Shown here: positions 55,562 through 63,343 of the stretch, in pieces
How positions within the stretch are numbered: the first letter of the stretch is position 1
How the letters are laid out: each line of letters starts with the position of its first letter
Assembly: GCA_900542985.1 (NCBI GenBank)
Contig: UQPQ01000012.1
Coordinates: 1-63,343, forward strand
DNA from: an uncultured Bacteroides sp.
Lineage (GTDB): Bacteria > Bacteroidota > Bacteroidia > Bacteroidales > Bacteroidaceae
Reading direction: 5' to 3'
DNA length: 63,343 nucleotides
The notes under the pieces: model-generated
What the model saw: the letters and a program-made list of their open reading frames with translations, nothing else
Databases searched by the model: none
What the model was told of the DNA's origin: nothing
Program-made: the position numbers and the translations under genes

Positions 55562-56827
55562 TTATTCAGTGTATTTTTTTACGATTACACATGCATTGTG
55601 TCCACCAAAACCAAATGTATTACTTAACGCAGCACGAACGGTACGTTTTTGTGCCTTGTTGAAAGTGAAGTTCAGGTTGTAATCGATTTGTTCATCGTTG
55701 TCACCTTCTTCGTGGTTAATAGTAGGAGGAACAATGTCGTTCTTAACAGACAATACGCTAGCAATTGCTTCTACTGCACCAGCAGCTCCAAGCAAGTGTC
55801 CAGTCATAGATTTGGTAGAGCTGATATTCAGTTTGTAAGCATGTTCTCCAAACAAAGCCTGGATTGCTTTTACTTCTGAAATGTCTCCTACCGGTGTAGA
55901 AGTACCGTGTACATTGATGTAGTCGATATCCTCCGGTTGCATACCTGCATCTTCGAGCGCATTTGTCATAACCAGTTTCGCACCCAGACCTTCAGGATGA
56001 GAGGCTGTTATATGATAAGCGTCGGCTGATGCACCTGTTCCGGCCAGTTCGGCATAAATCTTAGCACCACGGGCTTTTGCATGTTCCAGTTCTTCCAAAA
56101 TCAAACATCCGGCACCTTCACCCATTACGAAACCGTCACGGCTTGCGCTGAACGGACGTGAAGCGTGGCTTGGATCGTCATTTCGGGTAGACAGTGCATT
56201 CATTGCGTTGAAGCCACCTACACCAGCAGGGTAGATTGTTGCTTCAGCACCTCCAGCCACAATCATGTTTGCTTTTCCCAAGCGAATCAAGTTGAATGCT
56301 TCACCGATAGCGTTTGATGAAGAGGCACAAGCAGAAGTGGTAGTGAAGTTAGGACCGTGAAATCCATAAATCATAGAGATGTGTCCTGATGCAATGTCTG
56401 CAATCATTTTCGGGATAAAGAATGGGTTGAAACGTGGGCCAATAGTATCTTTGGTCTGTGCGTAGTTTAAAACTTCTTCTTCGAAAGTATGAAGTCCACC
56501 GATTCCTACTCCGAAAATTACTCCGATTTTGTTTAAATCTTCTTTTTCGACGTCAATGTTGGCGTCAGCTACAGCTTCTTTGGCAGCAGTGATGGCATAC
56601 TGAGTATAAAGGTCCATCTTACGAGCCTCTTTGCGGTCGATAAAATCGGTCGCATTGAAGTTCTTTACCTCACAAGCAAACTGAGTCTTGAACTTGCTGG
56701 CGTCGAAATGAGTAATAGGTCCCGCTCCGCTTACTCCGTTAATCAGGTTGTTCCAGAATTCGGGAACAGTATTACCTACAGGAGTCAATGCACCGAGACC
56801 TGTTACTACAACTCTTTTTAATTCCAT
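55562..56827 (-). CDS. fabF: Beta-ketoacyl-ACP synthase II
   Basis: 421 residues. Condenses acyl-ACP with malonyl-ACP in fatty-acid elongation. Catalytic Cys167 in TTSACASSSNAIGEA, His in NVHGTSTPVGD and KSMTGHLLGAAGAVEA. The C-terminal SNTFGFGGHNACVIVKKY is standard. It starts 12 bases behind acpP and overlaps nothing. Confidence 0.97.
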   Translation of the reverse strand: MELKRVVVTGLGALTPVGNTVPEFWNNLINGVSGAGPITHFDASKFKTQFACEVKNFNATDFIDRKEARKMDLYTQYAITAAKEAVADANIDVEKEDLNKIGVIFGVGIGGLHTFEEEVLNYAQTKDTIGPRFNPFFIPKMIADIASGHISMIYGFHGPNFTTTSACASSSNAIGEAFNLIRLGKANMIVAGGAEATIYPAGVGGFNAMNALSTRNDDPSHASRPFSASRDGFVMGEGAGCLILEELEHAKARGAKIYAELAGTGASADAYHITASHPEGLGAKLVMTNALEDAGMQPEDIDYINVHGTSTPVGDISEVKAIQALFGEHAYKLNISSTKSMTGHLLGAAGAVEAIASVLSVKNDIVPPTINHEEGDNDEQIDYNLNFTFNKAQKRTVRAALSNTFGFGGHNACVIVKKYTE

Positions 56828-56839
56828 AAGAAGAATTAA

Positions 56840-57076
56840 TTATTTTGCGTTAGCTTCGATGTAAGAGATAGCGTCGCCTACAGTCTGGATTTTTTCTGCC
56901 TGATCATCTGGAATAGAGATACCGAATTCTTTTTCGAATTCCATGATCAATTCTACTGTATCCAAAGAGTCAGCACCCAGGTCGTTAGTGAAGCTTGCAG
57001 TTGTTGTTACTTCTGATTCTTCTACGCCTAATTTATCAACAATAATCTTCTGTACTTTTGATGCGATTTCAGACAT
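56840..57076 (-). CDS. acpP: Acyl carrier protein
   Basis: 78 residues. Carries growing acyl chains on phosphopantetheine attached to Ser37 in [15 protein letters not shown]. Acidic four-helix protein of normal length. First gene of the acpP-fabF-rnc operon. Confidence 0.97.
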   Translation of the reverse strand: MSEIASKVQKIIVDKLGVEESEVTTTASFTNDLGADSLDTVELIMEFEKEFGISIPDDQAEKIQTVGDAISYIEANAK

Positions 57077-57239
57077 AATTTTAAAATTTTAAGTTTATAA
57101 ATAGAATAAATTGTTTACTTTTCGGTGCAAAGGTGTGAATATTTCTTGTTCTATACAAATATTCCGGCAAATAAATGCATATTCTTTGCACATTTTTATA
57201 TATTATGTGCATGAAAAACCATTTTAGAGTGACTATGAA
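57077..57239. other. acpP upstream region
   Basis: AT-rich, no gene. On the minus strand CACCTTTG lies about 45 bases before acpP and resembles the -7 element except for its first two bases. No other signal seen. Confidence 0.35.
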
Positions 57240-58226
57240 TTAGTTCTCTCCAAAATTAGCTTCTATTGTATCCAGAATCTGATTCAGACTTTCAAGAGTT
57301 TCAGCACGTAACATGGCAATCCGTGTTTCTTTAAAGTTCGGTATTCCCTTAAAAAGAGGGGAGGCCGCCAAGTGTCGTCGTACATGTAAAATACCCCGGC
57401 GTTCATCAAGCAAGTTTACACTGTCTTGCACCTCCCGTCGCAGGACATCCATTCTCCATTTGAAGGAGAGGGGAGGAAGTTCTTCTCCAGTATTCAGATA
57501 GTGTTTTACTTCTTTAAAAATCCAGGGGCGTCCAAAACTTCCGCGTCCTATCATGATGGCATCTACTCCGTATTTGTCGAAACACTCTTTGGCGCGTTGG
57601 GGAGTAGTGACATCTCCGTTTCCGATGATAGGAATACGCATCCGAGGATTATTTTTTACTTCTCCAATTAGTGTCCAGTCTGCTTCTCCGGTATACATTT
57701 GCGCACGGGTACGTCCGTGTATGGTAAGTGCTTCGATTCCACAGTCCTGTAGCTGTTCTGCCAAGTCGACAATAATTTTATGCTCGGCATCCCATCCCAA
57801 ACGAGTCTTGACTGTGACCGGAATCTTTACAGCATTTACGACAGCTCGGGTAATTTCCAGCATTTTAGGTACATTTTGCAGCATGCCAGATCCGGCTCCT
57901 TTACCTGCTACTCGTTTTACAGGACAGCCAAAGTTTAAGTCCAGAATATCTGGCTGTGCCTGTTCTACGATACGTGCAGCCTCTACCATGGTTTCTGTAT
58001 CTTTTCCGTATATCTGTATTGCAACCGGACGTTCTGCATCGCTGATGTTCAGTTTTAGCATCGTTTTCCCAACGGAACGGATCAGTGCATCGCTCGATAC
58101 AAATTCTGTATATACCATATCGGCTCCGAATTCCTTACACAATAGTCGGAAAGCCGGATCGGTTACATCTTCCATTGGAGCCAATAGTACAGGCTTTTCT
58201 CCTAAATCTATGTTTCTAATCTTCAT
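57240..58226 (-). CDS. dusB: tRNA-dihydrouridine synthase (DusB type)
   Basis: 328 residues. FMN-dependent reduction of uridine to dihydrouridine in tRNA. LLAPMEDVTDPAFRLLCKEF, the catalytic Cys in DLNFGCPVKRVAGKGAGSG, TVKTRLGWD, ALTIHGRTRAQMYTG and IMIGRGSFGRPWIF are all present. It has its own -7 box at 58254-58247. Dus subgroup assignment (B) is by resemblance only. Confidence 0.92.
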   Translation of the reverse strand: MKIRNIDLGEKPVLLAPMEDVTDPAFRLLCKEFGADMVYTEFVSSDALIRSVGKTMLKLNISDAERPVAIQIYGKDTETMVEAARIVEQAQPDILDLNFGCPVKRVAGKGAGSGMLQNVPKMLEITRAVVNAVKIPVTVKTRLGWDAEHKIIVDLAEQLQDCGIEALTIHGRTRAQMYTGEADWTLIGEVKNNPRMRIPIIGNGDVTTPQRAKECFDKYGVDAIMIGRGSFGRPWIFKEVKHYLNTGEELPPLSFKWRMDVLRREVQDSVNLLDERRGILHVRRHLAASPLFKGIPNFKETRIAMLRAETLESLNQILDTIEANFGEN

Positions 58227-58246
58227 ATTGACATGCTTTTAGGCTG

Positions 58247-58254
58247 CAAAGTTA
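58247..58254 (-). promoter_or_regulatory. -7 box for dusB
   Basis: Minus strand TAACTTTG matches TAnnTTTG, 21 bases before the dusB ATG. Confidence 0.55.
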
Positions 58255-58346
58255 ATAAAAATCTGCATGAGTTGATGATGGTTGGGGTAGGAGCAGTCAG
58301 TGTAGAAGGAATGATAAGTATATTGAAGTAAGGTAAGGAGGTAAAT

Positions 58347-58383
58347 AAAAAACTCCCAGACGAATATTATTTTCGTCTGGGAG
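58347..58383 (-). terminator. Terminator of the second susC/susD operon
   Basis: Minus strand CTCCCAGACGAA (58383-58372) pairs with TTCGTCTGGGAG (58364-58353), a 12-bp perfect stem, followed by six T residues. It lies 29 bases behind the susD stop codon. Confidence 0.88.
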
Positions 58384-58411
58384 CAGTTATGTTAGTTTTT
58401 TTATGCGCACC

Positions 58412-60049
58412 TTAATTATAAAGTGGAAGCATGGGATGTTCTGTATACAAGTTTGCGTTTTGCAATTCTTCCTGTTCAGGAATTCGGAACAGGTAGTATT
58501 TACTGTTTGGCTCAAACTCAGAACCATCAGGGAATACTGTTCTGGATGCAATATGTCCTTGAAGCAGCGTACATCTTTCTTTCTTATAGCTTTCAGGTTT
58601 GTCATCAGCATAAGTCAGTTCGCCATTTTCGTCCAAAATAGGAATATTAGAGTTGCTACCATCCGGATTTAGGATACATTCTACGTAGTGGCTCCAGTTT
58701 TTGCGTTCCAGACTCTTTTGGTTACGAATCAAATCTGTCAGTGAGAATCCTTCTCCCCATAACTCTTTACGGCGTTCCAACCAAATTTCTTCTCTCAGTT
58801 CATCGCCTGTAGCAGTAACTTCTGCTGCTGTATTACCGGCTTTCAATCGTGCCTGACGTAATTCTTTCAGTAAGCTCTGTGCTTCTCCTTCTTTGCCAGG
58901 CAGGTGAGTTGCGGCCTCTGCTTTAATAAGGAACATTTCTGCTATACGCATCAGAATAATGTCTCCCAATCCGTTGTTGATATCCGCAAATTTAAACTTA
59001 TAATTCAACATAGTCCATTCGCCGTAACCAGCGTTAGCTCCCCAACGGAATAAATCTTTACGATAGTCATTATCTTCAAATTTTTCCTTGAAAAACGGAT
59101 CTACATTAAAGCAACTGTAATAAGAGCCTTCGGTTGTACAATCTTTGAAATTGAAATTGTAGGCAGCCAGATTGTCTTCCAGTGTAGAAGAAAATCCCCA
59201 CATCCATTCTTCGTTGGTTGCATCATTGAATCCGCTCTTGAATTCTTCTTCCGACATCAGGTATTTACCTTTGGCTGTCATTGCTTCGTCTGCATAGTTG
59301 TAGGCAGCTTGCCATTCTCCTGCATATAAGTTAGTACGTGCCAATAATCCTTTTACCACAGTTTTATCAATACGGTATTGGTCAGTTGCGTTAATACCTC
59401 TATTATAGTTGTCCGGAATTAAAGAATAGGCATCTCCTAAGTCGGTTAAAGAGCGCTGGAATACATCTTTTACAGTGGATGCAGGCTTACCGGTCAATGC
59501 CATATTCAGGTCTGTCGGCTCTGTGTAGATAGGTACACAAGCGTTGTTGGCATACTTTTCATTACCCACTCCAAAAGAATAGTGAGTAGCCAGAAGCATA
59601 TATACATAACCGCGGGTAGCCAAAGCCTGACCTTTGATGATGTTTTTGTCTTCTTCACTTCCTTCGGCCTGGTCAATGTATGCAATGATGTTGTTGCAGT
59701 TGTTTATGGCATCGTAAAACAAATCCCATGCCATATCGTTGATTTCTCCACGTCCGTAGCCGTTGGTAAGACTGTAACTTGAGCTATATCCGTAGCTGGT
59801 TGTTCTTACTACATCCGATCCGGCAAAATCATCATTCATCATAATAGAGCCTAATCCGATAGATGCGTAGGTGGAACCGTTTGTAAAAAGAGAGCTCCAT
59901 GTACCGTTTAGCACACTTTCGCAACGTGCTGTAGTTTTAAATGCGTCTTCAGAAGGAAGGTAGTTGGTGGGGGTGGTATCCAGATCGCAAGATGCCATAC
60001 TGCATGCGAGTAATATTCCCCAGGTTATATTTTTATAACTGAATTTCAT
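58412..60049 (-). CDS. SusD/RagB family nutrient-binding lipoprotein
   Basis: 545 residues. Lipoprotein signal ending SMASC (Cys21) followed by DLDTTPTNYLPSEDAFKT. TPR-like core and C-terminal motifs IILMRIAEMFLIKAEAATHL and RRKELWGEGFSLTDLIR are typical. It is the surface lid partner of the SusC protein just upstream (15 bases). No enzyme lies behind it before the terminator. Confidence 0.93.
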   Translation of the reverse strand: MKFSYKNITWGILLACSMASCDLDTTPTNYLPSEDAFKTTARCESVLNGTWSSLFTNGSTYASIGLGSIMMNDDFAGSDVVRTTSYGYSSSYSLTNGYGRGEINDMAWDLFYDAINNCNNIIAYIDQAEGSEEDKNIIKGQALATRGYVYMLLATHYSFGVGNEKYANNACVPIYTEPTDLNMALTGKPASTVKDVFQRSLTDLGDAYSLIPDNYNRGINATDQYRIDKTVVKGLLARTNLYAGEWQAAYNYADEAMTAKGKYLMSEEEFKSGFNDATNEEWMWGFSSTLEDNLAAYNFNFKDCTTEGSYYSCFNVDPFFKEKFEDNDYRKDLFRWGANAGYGEWTMLNYKFKFADINNGLGDIILMRIAEMFLIKAEAATHLPGKEGEAQSLLKELRQARLKAGNTAAEVTATGDELREEIWLERRKELWGEGFSLTDLIRNQKSLERKNWSHYVECILNPDGSNSNIPILDENGELTYADDKPESYKKERCTLLQGHIASRTVFPDGSEFEPNSKYYLFRIPEQEELQNANLYTEHPMLPLYN

Positions 60050-60064
60050 ATTTTAAGAATTAAA

Positions 60065-63000
60065 TTAAAGTGTTACATTAATACCGAATGAGAAAGTTTT
60101 CATGGCAGGGTAGCGGAATGAAACAGAACCACTGATAGGCTGTTCCGGATCAAGACCTTGCTGGTGACTGAATGTCAGCAGGTTTTCACCTTGCAAGAAG
60201 ACGCTTGCTTCTTTCAGTGAAGCTACGTGTATCCATTTTTTCGGTAATGTATAACTTAATGTCACAGTTTTTAAACGTAAGAATGAACGGTTTACCAACC
60301 AACGGCTTGAACCACTGGTGAAGTAGTCTGTCTGGTTATAAGACAGTTTGGGGACATCTGTAATATCACCCGGCTTTTGCCAGCGTTCCAGCATTTCTTC
60401 GCTCAGTGAGCTACCGTTACCTCCTGATGTGCTCATCATCATCACATAGTCGTTGTTGTATAACTTACCACCAATTGCATAAGAGAACAGCATCGACAAG
60501 GATACATTTTTCCAAGTCAAATCAGACTGGAAACCTCCGGTCAGTGTCGGCAGTGAACTTCCCAATTTCACCTTATCGTTTGAATTCAGAGAAGAGTAGT
60601 CGCTTGTAGGTACTCGGCTTCCGTCTTCTTGTGTCTTATACCATTGTGGCGCACCTGTTTCAGGATTAACTCCTGCCCATTCATACATCCAATAGTCGTA
60701 CAAAGAACCGCCTTTTACCCATTTCTTCGAACCGTTCCACATAACATCTGTAGGAAGTTCTACAATTTCATTTTTATAGGTAGTTGCATTTACACTTAAT
60801 TTCCATGTCCAGTCTTTGGTCAGAATCGGAGTACCGCTGATTGTGAATTCCCAACCATAGTTTTTCAGCTTACCGATGTTGGCATCAATACTAGAGAATC
60901 CGCTTGATGGAACCAGGTCGCGTGAGAACAGCAAATCTTTAGATGAACGCTGGAAGTATTCGATAGTACCGTTCAAGCGGTTGTTCCAGAATCCGAAATC
61001 CAAACCGATATTCAGGTTTAAGTTAGTTTCCCAAGTCAAGTTAGGAGTAGCCAGACGATAAGCTGTCAATGCAGGGTTTCCAAACAGGCTTCCCATACCA
61101 TACAAAGCCTGATATGCATAGTAACCTACATTATCATTACCCTGTGCACCATAGCTGGCACGCAAAGTCAAGTTTGTCAACCAGTCATTTGCTGCTGATT
61201 CGAGGAATTTTTCGCGTACGATTTTCCAAGAAGCACCAAAAGACCAGAATGTTCCCCAGCGATGATCTGGATGGAAACGAGAAGAACCGTCTGTACGTAC
61301 AGAAGTTGATGCAAAATATTTTCCTTGGTATGAGTATTCTGCACTACCAAAATAACTCAATAATTTGTACTGGTCGCTGTAACCAGAGAAACTGTTCAGT
61401 GTAGAAGCAGCATCGGGTTCAAAATATCCGTCGGTAATTACACCCGAACGTGAACCGCCGAAGCTGGATGTATTGTATTCATAATACTCCTGACCCAACA
61501 TTACACGTACATCGTGTGCATCGTTGAATGTATGATTCCAGTTTACTACATTGTTGAATGTCATACCGGTAGTACGGTCGTTTTCTTTCTGTACACTTCC
61601 TATCAAAGGTTGTTTACCATAAGTCGGGTTGTCGTAGAAATGAGTAAAGCGACTGTTGTAGTCTAAGTTTACAGACATCTTGTAGCTCAGTCCTTCAATC
61701 GGAGTAATCTGTAAAAATCCACGTACAGATGCAGCGTCACGTTTGTATTCTTTTTTGTCATAGTACATAGACTGTGCAAAGTTCTGTCCGTTGTAAGAAC
61801 CTTTACGATAGGTACCGTAATCATAGATCCGGTTACCGTTTTCATCCAGAATATATTCTCCTGTATCCATATTACGTTCGTAAACAGGATAGAATGAAGG
61901 TATATCACGAGCAGCCAATACAACGTTGCCAATAGCTGTATCATCCTGTTTCGGATAATTTTGGATTGAGTGGCTTGCTGATACGTTCAAACCTACTTGC
62001 AACCAATCACGTAAATCAGTGGTAATATTGGTTCTTAAATTGTAGCGTTTAAATCCAGAACAGATATAAGCACCTTGATCGTCCAGGTAACCCAATGAGA
62101 AATAATATTTGGTTTTCTCGCTACCGCCAGACACACTGGCATTCAAATCTGCATAATGTGCATCTTGTGTCAATGCATCTTCCCAACTGTCGTCCCAGAG
62201 AGGAGTGGCTCCTTCTACCAAGTTTCCGTACTGGTCAATGGGTTGAGGGTATTTGCTACCATAAGGGTTGATACCCAGTCCGCCAGTACCGGTAGTAGTC
62301 AAGACAGCCGAGGCTGCTTTTCCGGCATCTTCAGCACTCATTGCATTTTTTCCGGTCATATAGCTGTTGCGGAGTGCTTCCCATTGCAGTTTGAAGTAGT
62401 CGTTTGTACTTAACTGATTATAATCGCTGACAGCACGGCTTGAAAAACCATATTTAGCAGATAACTGGATGGTTGGTGCAGAACCGGTTTGTCCTTGCTT
62501 GGTTGTAATCATAATTACACCATTGGCTGCACGAGAACCGTACAGTGAAGCTGCTGCTGCATCTTTCAGTACAGTGACAGAAGCAATGTCTTGTGATGAA
62601 ATAGAAGACAATTTTCCATCGTAAGGAACTCCGTCAACTACATACAAAGGAGTTTGTGAAGCATTTACAGATCCTACACCACGAATATAGATATCTGCAT
62701 CTTCACCCGGTTGGCCGCTGGTAGAGAATGACTGCAAACCGGCTACGGTTCCCTGCAATGCTTTAGAAACGCTGGCTACCTGTGATGAGGCCACAATTTT
62801 TTTGTCAATTACACTGGCTGAACCTGTAAAGGTAGACTTCTTTGCAGTACCATAAGGCACGGCAATCACTACTTCTTCCATCGCAATAGATGATTCTTCC
62901 AGATTGACGTTGATTACTTTTTGGCCTTTGATGGGAACTTCTACAGTTTCATAGCCAATAAATGAAAAAACTAATGTGCTTTTAGCGTCTACTTGTAAGG

Positions 63001-63172
63001 AGTATCCTCCGTCGATAGAGGTAATGGTACCTTGGGTTCCTCCTTTTACCGCTACTGTTACACCCGGCATCTCTTCGCCGTTGGCTGTAACTTTACCGTT
63101 CACAGTAATGTTCTGTGCGTAAGTCGTTATGCAGATTAGCATACTGCATAATAGGGATAAAAACTTACTCAT
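60065..63172 (-). CDS. SusC/RagA family TonB-dependent outer-membrane receptor
   Basis: 1035 residues. Signal peptide of about 20 residues ending TTYAQ, carboxypeptidase-regulatory-like domain (VNGKVTANGEEMPGVTVAVKG), TonB box around AMEEVVIAVPYG, plug with IYIRGVGSVNASQTPLYVVD and DAAAASLYGSRAANGVIMIT, barrel ending KTFSFGINVTL. First gene of the operon; the substrate is unknown. Its own promoter is not recognised in the 171 bases available upstream. Confidence 0.94.
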   Translation of the reverse strand: MSKFLSLLCSMLICITTYAQNITVNGKVTANGEEMPGVTVAVKGGTQGTITSIDGGYSLQVDAKSTLVFSFIGYETVEVPIKGQKVINVNLEESSIAMEEVVIAVPYGTAKKSTFTGSASVIDKKIVASSQVASVSKALQGTVAGLQSFSTSGQPGEDADIYIRGVGSVNASQTPLYVVDGVPYDGKLSSISSQDIASVTVLKDAAAASLYGSRAANGVIMITTKQGQTGSAPTIQLSAKYGFSSRAVSDYNQLSTNDYFKLQWEALRNSYMTGKNAMSAEDAGKAASAVLTTTGTGGLGINPYGSKYPQPIDQYGNLVEGATPLWDDSWEDALTQDAHYADLNASVSGGSEKTKYYFSLGYLDDQGAYICSGFKRYNLRTNITTDLRDWLQVGLNVSASHSIQNYPKQDDTAIGNVVLAARDIPSFYPVYERNMDTGEYILDENGNRIYDYGTYRKGSYNGQNFAQSMYYDKKEYKRDAASVRGFLQITPIEGLSYKMSVNLDYNSRFTHFYDNPTYGKQPLIGSVQKENDRTTGMTFNNVVNWNHTFNDAHDVRVMLGQEYYEYNTSSFGGSRSGVITDGYFEPDAASTLNSFSGYSDQYKLLSYFGSAEYSYQGKYFASTSVRTDGSSRFHPDHRWGTFWSFGASWKIVREKFLESAANDWLTNLTLRASYGAQGNDNVGYYAYQALYGMGSLFGNPALTAYRLATPNLTWETNLNLNIGLDFGFWNNRLNGTIEYFQRSSKDLLFSRDLVPSSGFSSIDANIGKLKNYGWEFTISGTPILTKDWTWKLSVNATTYKNEIVELPTDVMWNGSKKWVKGGSLYDYWMYEWAGVNPETGAPQWYKTQEDGSRVPTSDYSSLNSNDKVKLGSSLPTLTGGFQSDLTWKNVSLSMLFSYAIGGKLYNNDYVMMMSTSGGNGSSLSEEMLERWQKPGDITDVPKLSYNQTDYFTSGSSRWLVNRSFLRLKTVTLSYTLPKKWIHVASLKEASVFLQGENLLTFSHQQGLDPEQPISGSVSFRYPAMKTFSFGINVTL

Positions 63173-63343
63173 AAAATCTCTCTTAATTAAAGTTTACTTA
63201 GATTTATAATTAAACAACTCTCTGTTTTTTTATTCATCAGGGTATTGATTCGCATCAATATTTTTCAAAGTATTTAAAATTTTTATATACCCTTAATTCC
63301 GCAACACTATAATTTAACTTTATTTATAAGTTCCTGAGCAACA
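63173..63343 (-). other. Upstream region of the second susC
   Basis: AT-rich. TATTGAT (63243-63249) pairs with ATCAATA (63254-63260) around TCGC, a possible operator. On the minus strand AATACTTTG resembles a -7 box with one base missing between TA and TTTG. No gene was seen. Confidence 0.4.

Overview
The window reads as a chromosomal segment of a gut Bacteroidales bacterium (Bacteroides/Phocaeicola type). Support: three TonB receptor/SusD-style outer-membrane modules, many lipoproteins with Bacteroidetes-style signal peptides, GH2/GH20/GH92 glycosidases and a sulfatase, the acpP-fabF-rnc and ftsX-DUF3098-uppP-truB-queA-folK gene orders, and repeated TAnnTTTG -7 boxes, the Bacteroides housekeeping promoter element. 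Species cannot be fixed from the sequence alone.

Layout. 1-790: right-hand part of an insertion sequence (IS5/IS1182-like transposase) that has removed the 5' half of a GH92 mannosidase gene. 790-3702: the GH92 remnant and an intact GH20 hexosaminidase, visibly AT-richer than what follows. 3727-6977: mutS and, divergently, a flavin-reductase-like protein. 7073-11915: two GC-rich hairpins, then a susC/susD pair on the minus strand. 12173-18909: tRNA-Gln(UUG), a Tricorn-like protease, a serine-type sulfatase and a propeller protein carrying a glycine-zipper insertion. 19170-22280: GH2 beta-galactosidase. 22404-29786: a self-contained mannose module, with an AraC regulator divergent from mannose-6-phosphate isomerase, ROK kinase, GH92 lipoprotein and MFS sugar transporter. 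30017-36347: tyrS, TatD-like hydrolase, yidD, rnpA, hemD, DUF4271, LOG-family protein and metK, all minus strand. metK has a SAM-II-like riboswitch, and the rnpA promoter lies between 16-bp perfect inverted repeats. 36593-42592: a cobalamin-riboswitch operon of btuB, btuG-like and two further lipoproteins. 42660-45605: a tandem array of 22-bp palindromes and an orphan SusC-like receptor. 45706-50836: methyltransferase-ftsX-DUF3098-uppP-truB-queA-folK operon. 51097-58254: miaB, a small membrane protein, acetyl-CoA hydrolase/transferase, rnc, fabF, acpP and dusB. 58412-63172: a second full-length susC/susD pair.

How the parts work together. The mannose module suggests a complete route: outer GH92 releases mannose, the MFS carrier imports it, the ROK protein would phosphorylate it, and the isomerase yields fructose-6-phosphate, under the divergent AraC protein. 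The B12 operon combines the outer-membrane transporter, its surface propeller partner and two uncharacterised lipoproteins under one riboswitch. These two loci and the promoter inside the inverted repeat are the most interesting parts. No CRISPR array, phage or integrase was seen. Start codons were re-chosen for several genes where promoter position, Shine-Dalgarno spacing or domain start argues for it.
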